From contig NZ_CP117437.1 in the NCBI RefSeq assembly GCF_030687535.1, positions 4,485,501 to 4,549,500 on the forward strand: a stretch of DNA of 64,000 nucleotides, written 5' to 3'. The notes under the pieces were generated by a model, which was not told where the DNA came from, did not search any database, and saw only the letters and a program-made list of their open reading frames with translations. A program made the position numbers and the translations under genes. Source of the DNA: Pseudomonas sp. FP2335 (GTDB lineage Bacteria; Pseudomonadota; Gammaproteobacteria; Pseudomonadales; Pseudomonadaceae). Position 1 is the first letter of the stretch, and the number at the start of each line of letters is the position of its first letter. Positions 61,219-64,000 of the stretch are shown one piece after another.

Positions 61219-61968
61219 TCAGATTACCTTCGCTTCGTTTTTCAGTTTCTCGACCAGTTCAGCGACCGACTTGACCTTGATGCCCGCGCTGCGTGCAGCC
61301 GGCGCTTCAACCTTGACGGTCTTGTTGGTGGACGCGGTGGAAACGCCCAAAGCATCCGGAGTCAGCACTTCGAGAGGCTTCTTCTTGGCTTTCATGATGT
61401 TTGGCAGGGACGCGTAGCGCGGCTCGTTCAAACGCAGGTCGGTGGTGACGATGGCCGGCAGTTTCAGGGAAACGGTCTGGGCGCCGCCGTCGATTTCACG
61501 GGTCACAGCGACGCGGTCACCGCTCACTTCGACTTTGGACGCGAAGGTGCCCTGGCCGTAACCGGTCAGTGCAGCCAGCATCTGGCCAGTCTGGTTGTTG
61601 TCGCTGTCGATGGCTTGCTTGCCAAGGATCACCAGCTGAGGCTGTTCCTTGTCGACAACAGCCTTGAGCAGCTTGGCCACGGCCAGGGAGGTCAGCTCTT
61701 CAGCGGACTCGACCAGGATGGCGCGGTCGGCACCCAGTGCCAGGGCGGTACGCAGCTGCTCTTGAGCAGTGGTCGGGCCGATGGAAACCACGACGATTTC
61801 AGTTGCCACGCCTTTCTCTTTCAGGCGTACGGCTTCTTCCACGGCGATTTCACAGAACGGGTTCATCGACATCTTGACGTTAGCAAGATCGACGCCGGAA
61901 TTGTCCGCCTTGACGCGAACTTTCACGTTGTAATCGACAACGCGTTTGACAGCTACAAGAACCTTCAT
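61219..61968 (-). CDS. etfB: Electron transfer flavoprotein beta subunit EtfB
   Basis: The 249-residue product starts [19 protein letters not shown] and has [22 protein letters not shown] near residue 33 and [22 protein letters not shown] near residue 115, the EtfB signatures. It binds AMP and forms the heterodimer with EtfA. It is divergent from the ETF-QO gene at 62474 with a 505-bp region in between, and both probably respond to fatty-acid signals. Confidence 0.95.
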   Translation of the reverse strand: MKVLVAVKRVVDYNVKVRVKADNSGVDLANVKMSMNPFCEIAVEEAVRLKEKGVATEIVVVSIGPTTAQEQLRTALALGADRAILVESAEELTSLAVAKLLKAVVDKEQPQLVILGKQAIDSDNNQTGQMLAALTGYGQGTFASKVEVSGDRVAVTREIDGGAQTVSLKLPAIVTTDLRLNEPRYASLPNIMKAKKKPLEVLTPDALGVSTASTNKTVKVEAPAARSAGIKVKSVAELVEKLKNEAKVI

Positions 61969-62325
61969 GGATTCCTCGTTACTCTCCGGTGAAAAGAAAG
62001 TCGCCTAGGCGAACCTGGCGGTTGATGCTCATCGGCACACAAGGGCACCTCCAAAAACGTCGGCGGATGACCTTGCTCACGGGAAATGACGACCGTTCGT
62101 CAGTGGTGACTGAGAGGTCATTCTTTATCGCAGCGTGTAAACTGCGCGCCCGAGTTTCGGCGCGCGTCACCTGTCTTGCTTTTGGACGTGCTCTTGAAAC
62201 CTGCTGTCTGCCTACGGTAAGCGCAAAACCGACCGTATATTGACCGGAACGCCTATTCTGGTCAATACGGCAAAATAGCCAGTCATAAGCCGCGTTGCTT
62301 TGATTTACCTAGCCTGCGGGCAATT

Positions 62326-62340
62326 CAAACAAACGTTTGT
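62326..62340. promoter_or_regulatory. PsrA-type operator next to the etf-QO promoter
   Basis: CAAAC-AAAC-GTTTG (62326-62339), with the embedded perfect palindrome ACAAACGTTTGT (62329-62340), fits the published PsrA pattern of (G/C)AAAC N2-4 GTTT(G/C). It touches the -35 element, so repression by a TetR-type fatty-acid sensor is likely. Confidence 0.65.
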
Positions 62341-62341
62341 A

Positions 62342-62370
62342 TTGGACGCTCGCAGTGGTCTATATATAAT
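62342..62370 (+). promoter_or_regulatory. Sigma-70 promoter of etf-QO
   Basis: TTGGAC (62342-62347) and TATAAT (62365-62370) are 17 bases apart. The expected start near 62377 gives a leader of about 97 bases to the GTG at 62474. Confidence 0.8.
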
Positions 62371-62473
62371 GCGCCACCTAGAGAGAAAGGTGGGTCAGGC
62401 CTTTGCGCCAGACGACACCGAACCTCCATCCATTAGAAAAAAAGCCTGTTGAGCCTTGAGTAGGAGATAACCT

Positions 62474-64000
62474 GTGGAACGCGAATACATGGAATTCGAC
62501 GTGGTCATCGTCGGCGCTGGCCCGGCGGGCCTGTCTGCCGCCTGCCGACTGAAGCAGAAGGCCGCCGAAGCCGGTAAGGAAATCAGCGTCTGCGTGGTCG
62601 AGAAAGGCTCCGAAGTGGGCGCACATATTCTCTCCGGTGCGGTGTTTGAACCCCGCGCCCTGAACGAATTGTTCCCGGACTGGAAAGAACTCGGCGCCCC
62701 GCTCAACACCCCCGTGGTGCGCGATGACATCTATGTACTGCGCAGCCCCGAAGCCTCCACCAAGGTTCCTGACTTCTTTGTGCCCAAGACCATGCACAAC
62801 GAAGGCAACTACATCATTTCCCTGGGCAACCTGTGCCGCTGGCTGGCCCAGCAGGCCGAGAACCTGGGCGTGGAAGTCTACCCAGGCTTCGCCGCCCAGG
62901 AAGCGCTGTTCGACGAAAACGGCGTGGTACGCGGGATCATCACCGGCGACCTCGGCGTCGACCGCGAAGGCAACCCGAAAGAAGGCGTCTACACCCCGGG
63001 CATGGAACTGCGTGGCAAGTACACGTTGTTCGCCGAAGGTTGCCGTGGCCACATCGGCAAGCAGCTGATCCAGCGCTTCAACCTGGACAGCGACGCCGAC
63101 GCCCAGCACTACGGCATCGGCCTCAAGGAAATCTGGGAAATCGACCCAGCCAAGCATCAACCAGGCCTGGTGGTGCACACCGCCGGTTGGCCGCTGGACA
63201 TCATGAGCAACGAGAACACCGGCGGTTCGTTCCTCTATCACCTGGAAAACAACCAGGTGGTCGTCGGCCTGATCGTCGACCTGTCCTACAGCAACACCTT
63301 CCTGTCGCCGTTCGATGAGTTCCAGCGCCTCAAGCACCACCCGGTGCTGGCCCAGTACCTCGAAGGCGGCAAGCGCATCAGCTACGGCGCCCGCGCCCTG
63401 GCCAAAGGTGGCATCAACTCGCTGCCGAAGATGGTGTTCAAGGGCGGCGCATTGATCGGCTGCGACCTGGGCACCATGAACGTGGCCAAGATCAAGGGCA
63501 GCCACACCGCGATGAAGTCCGGCATGCTCGCCGCCGACGCCGTGGCCGACCGCCTGTTAGCCGAATCCGAAGGCGGTGATGAACTGACCGCTTACGTCGA
63601 CAGCTTCAAGTCCAGCTGGCTCTACGAAGAACTGTTCGCCAGCCGCAACTTCGGCCCGGCGATGCACAAGTTCGGCCCGATCATCGGTGCAGGTTTCAAC
63701 TGGTTCGACCAGAACATCCTCGGCGGCAAGATGCCGTTCACCCTGCACGACACCAAGCCGGACTACGCCTGCCTCAAGCTGGCCAAGGACAGCAAGAAGA
63801 TCGACTACCCCAAACCCGACGGCAAGCTGAGCTTCGACAAGTTGAGCTCGGTGTTCATCTCCGGTACCAACCATGAAGAAGAACAGCCGTGCCACTTGAA
63901 GCTCAAAGACCCGAGCATCCCGATCGGCACCAACCTGCCGCTCTACGATGAACCGGCGCAGCGCTACTGCCCGGCGGGCGTGTATGAAGTGATCACCCAG
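62474..64000 (+). CDS. ETF-ubiquinone oxidoreductase (3' end beyond the window)
   Basis: The frame is open from GTG 62474, with AGGAG eight bases upstream, to the window end, giving 509 of roughly 550 residues. The FAD motif is VGAGPAGLSAA at residues 13-23, and the C-terminal iron-sulfur cysteines begin in EEQPCHLKL and QRYCPAGVY, so the last part of the ferredoxin-like domain is cut off. The enzyme takes electrons from the EtfAB heterodimer and passes them to ubiquinone at the inner membrane. It is divergent from etfBA and has a clear promoter and operator. Confidence 0.95.
   Translation, partial: MEREYMEFDVVIVGAGPAGLSAACRLKQKAAEAGKEISVCVVEKGSEVGAHILSGAVFEPRALNELFPDWKELGAPLNTPVVRDDIYVLRSPEASTKVPDFFVPKTMHNEGNYIISLGNLCRWLAQQAENLGVEVYPGFAAQEALFDENGVVRGIITGDLGVDREGNPKEGVYTPGMELRGKYTLFAEGCRGHIGKQLIQRFNLDSDADAQHYGIGLKEIWEIDPAKHQPGLVVHTAGWPLDIMSNENTGGSFLYHLENNQVVVGLIVDLSYSNTFLSPFDEFQRLKHHPVLAQYLEGGKRISYGARALAKGGINSLPKMVFKGGALIGCDLGTMNVAKIKGSHTAMKSGMLAADAVADRLLAESEGGDELTAYVDSFKSSWLYEELFASRNFGPAMHKFGPIIGAGFNWFDQNILGGKMPFTLHDTKPDYACLKLAKDSKKIDYPKPDGKLSFDKLSSVFISGTNHEEEQPCHLKLKDPSIPIGTNLPLYDEPAQRYCPAGVYEVITQ

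Larger units (their letters stand above)
61969..62473. other. Divergent regulatory region between etfB and etf-QO
   Basis: About 500 bp with no gene. It holds the etf-QO promoter and a PsrA-like box (given separately) about 100-150 bases ahead of the etf-QO start. The etfB side shows no clear sigma-70 hexamers. It must contain the etfB promoter. Confidence 0.6.

Overview
The window is a GC-rich stretch of chromosome from a Pseudomonas, most likely of the P. fluorescens group. This rests on the prpB-prpC-acnD-prpF-prpD methylcitrate operon, a ThrH-type phosphatase, the iron-sulfur form of CysH, two MocR-type regulators, and about a dozen copies of the palindromic REP/REPIN element built on TGTGGGAGCGGGCTTGCTCG that pseudomonads of this group scatter between genes. 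All identifications come from reading the sequence; no database was searched.

Region by region. 1-358 is the end of ppsR. 498-10891 holds a MocR-type regulator divergent from an EamA exporter. The exporter is followed on the same strand by a 620-residue protein fusing a JAMM peptidase, a MoaD/ThiS-like ubiquitin fold, a MoeB/ThiF-type E1 and a rhodanese, then a cysteine-synthase-family enzyme, a long serine acetyltransferase, an AlaX-type tRNA-editing protein and a two-gene NitT/TauT-like ABC transporter without a binding protein. This looks like a dedicated thiocarboxylate-based sulfur-transfer (cysteine-type) pathway and is the most interesting part of the window. 11041-19640 is the propionate methylcitrate cluster with its GntR regulator, on the minus strand and interrupted by REPINs. 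19913-22973 is a retropepsin-like / inactive transglutaminase / ATP-grasp trio. 23155-26127 carries pabB, thrH and cysH. 26611-28879 is a hydantoin- or allantoin-type transporter and racemase. 29003-35101 is a run of small conserved genes: LysR and SDR, HAD phosphatase, DUF2784, DUF4337, an M24 peptidase, a His-tailed EamA transporter and a cytochrome c.

35123-41613 is a small genomic island inserted at the 3' end of a tRNA-Ser(GGA) gene. It is bounded by a 95-bp direct repeat of the tRNA 3' end plus its terminator. It holds an iteron-like zone, an AT-rich pair (a DUF4238 protein and a PD-(D/E)XK nuclease-like protein), a decayed phage-tail fragment and a small repeat protein, but no integrase. 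Beyond it, 41950-48866 carries crotonase, PlsC, CorA, a glutamine amidotransferase and a FadB-like/thiolase pair. 49257-50322 carries a 31-codon membrane peptide and a fused cytochrome. 50391-53555 is a second transglutaminase / alpha-E / ATP-grasp cassette. 53956-57926 holds small proteins and a second MocR regulator. 58214-60213 holds two envelope lipoproteins and a solute-binding protein. The window ends with etfBA divergent from etf-QO, whose promoter and a PsrA-like operator are readable.

The metabolic themes connect. Propionyl-CoA oxidation, beta-oxidation enzymes and the ETF/ETF-QO electron path belong to fatty- and branched-acid catabolism. CysH, the serine acetyltransferase, the cysteine-synthase homologue and the E1/JAMM fusion belong to sulfur assimilation.
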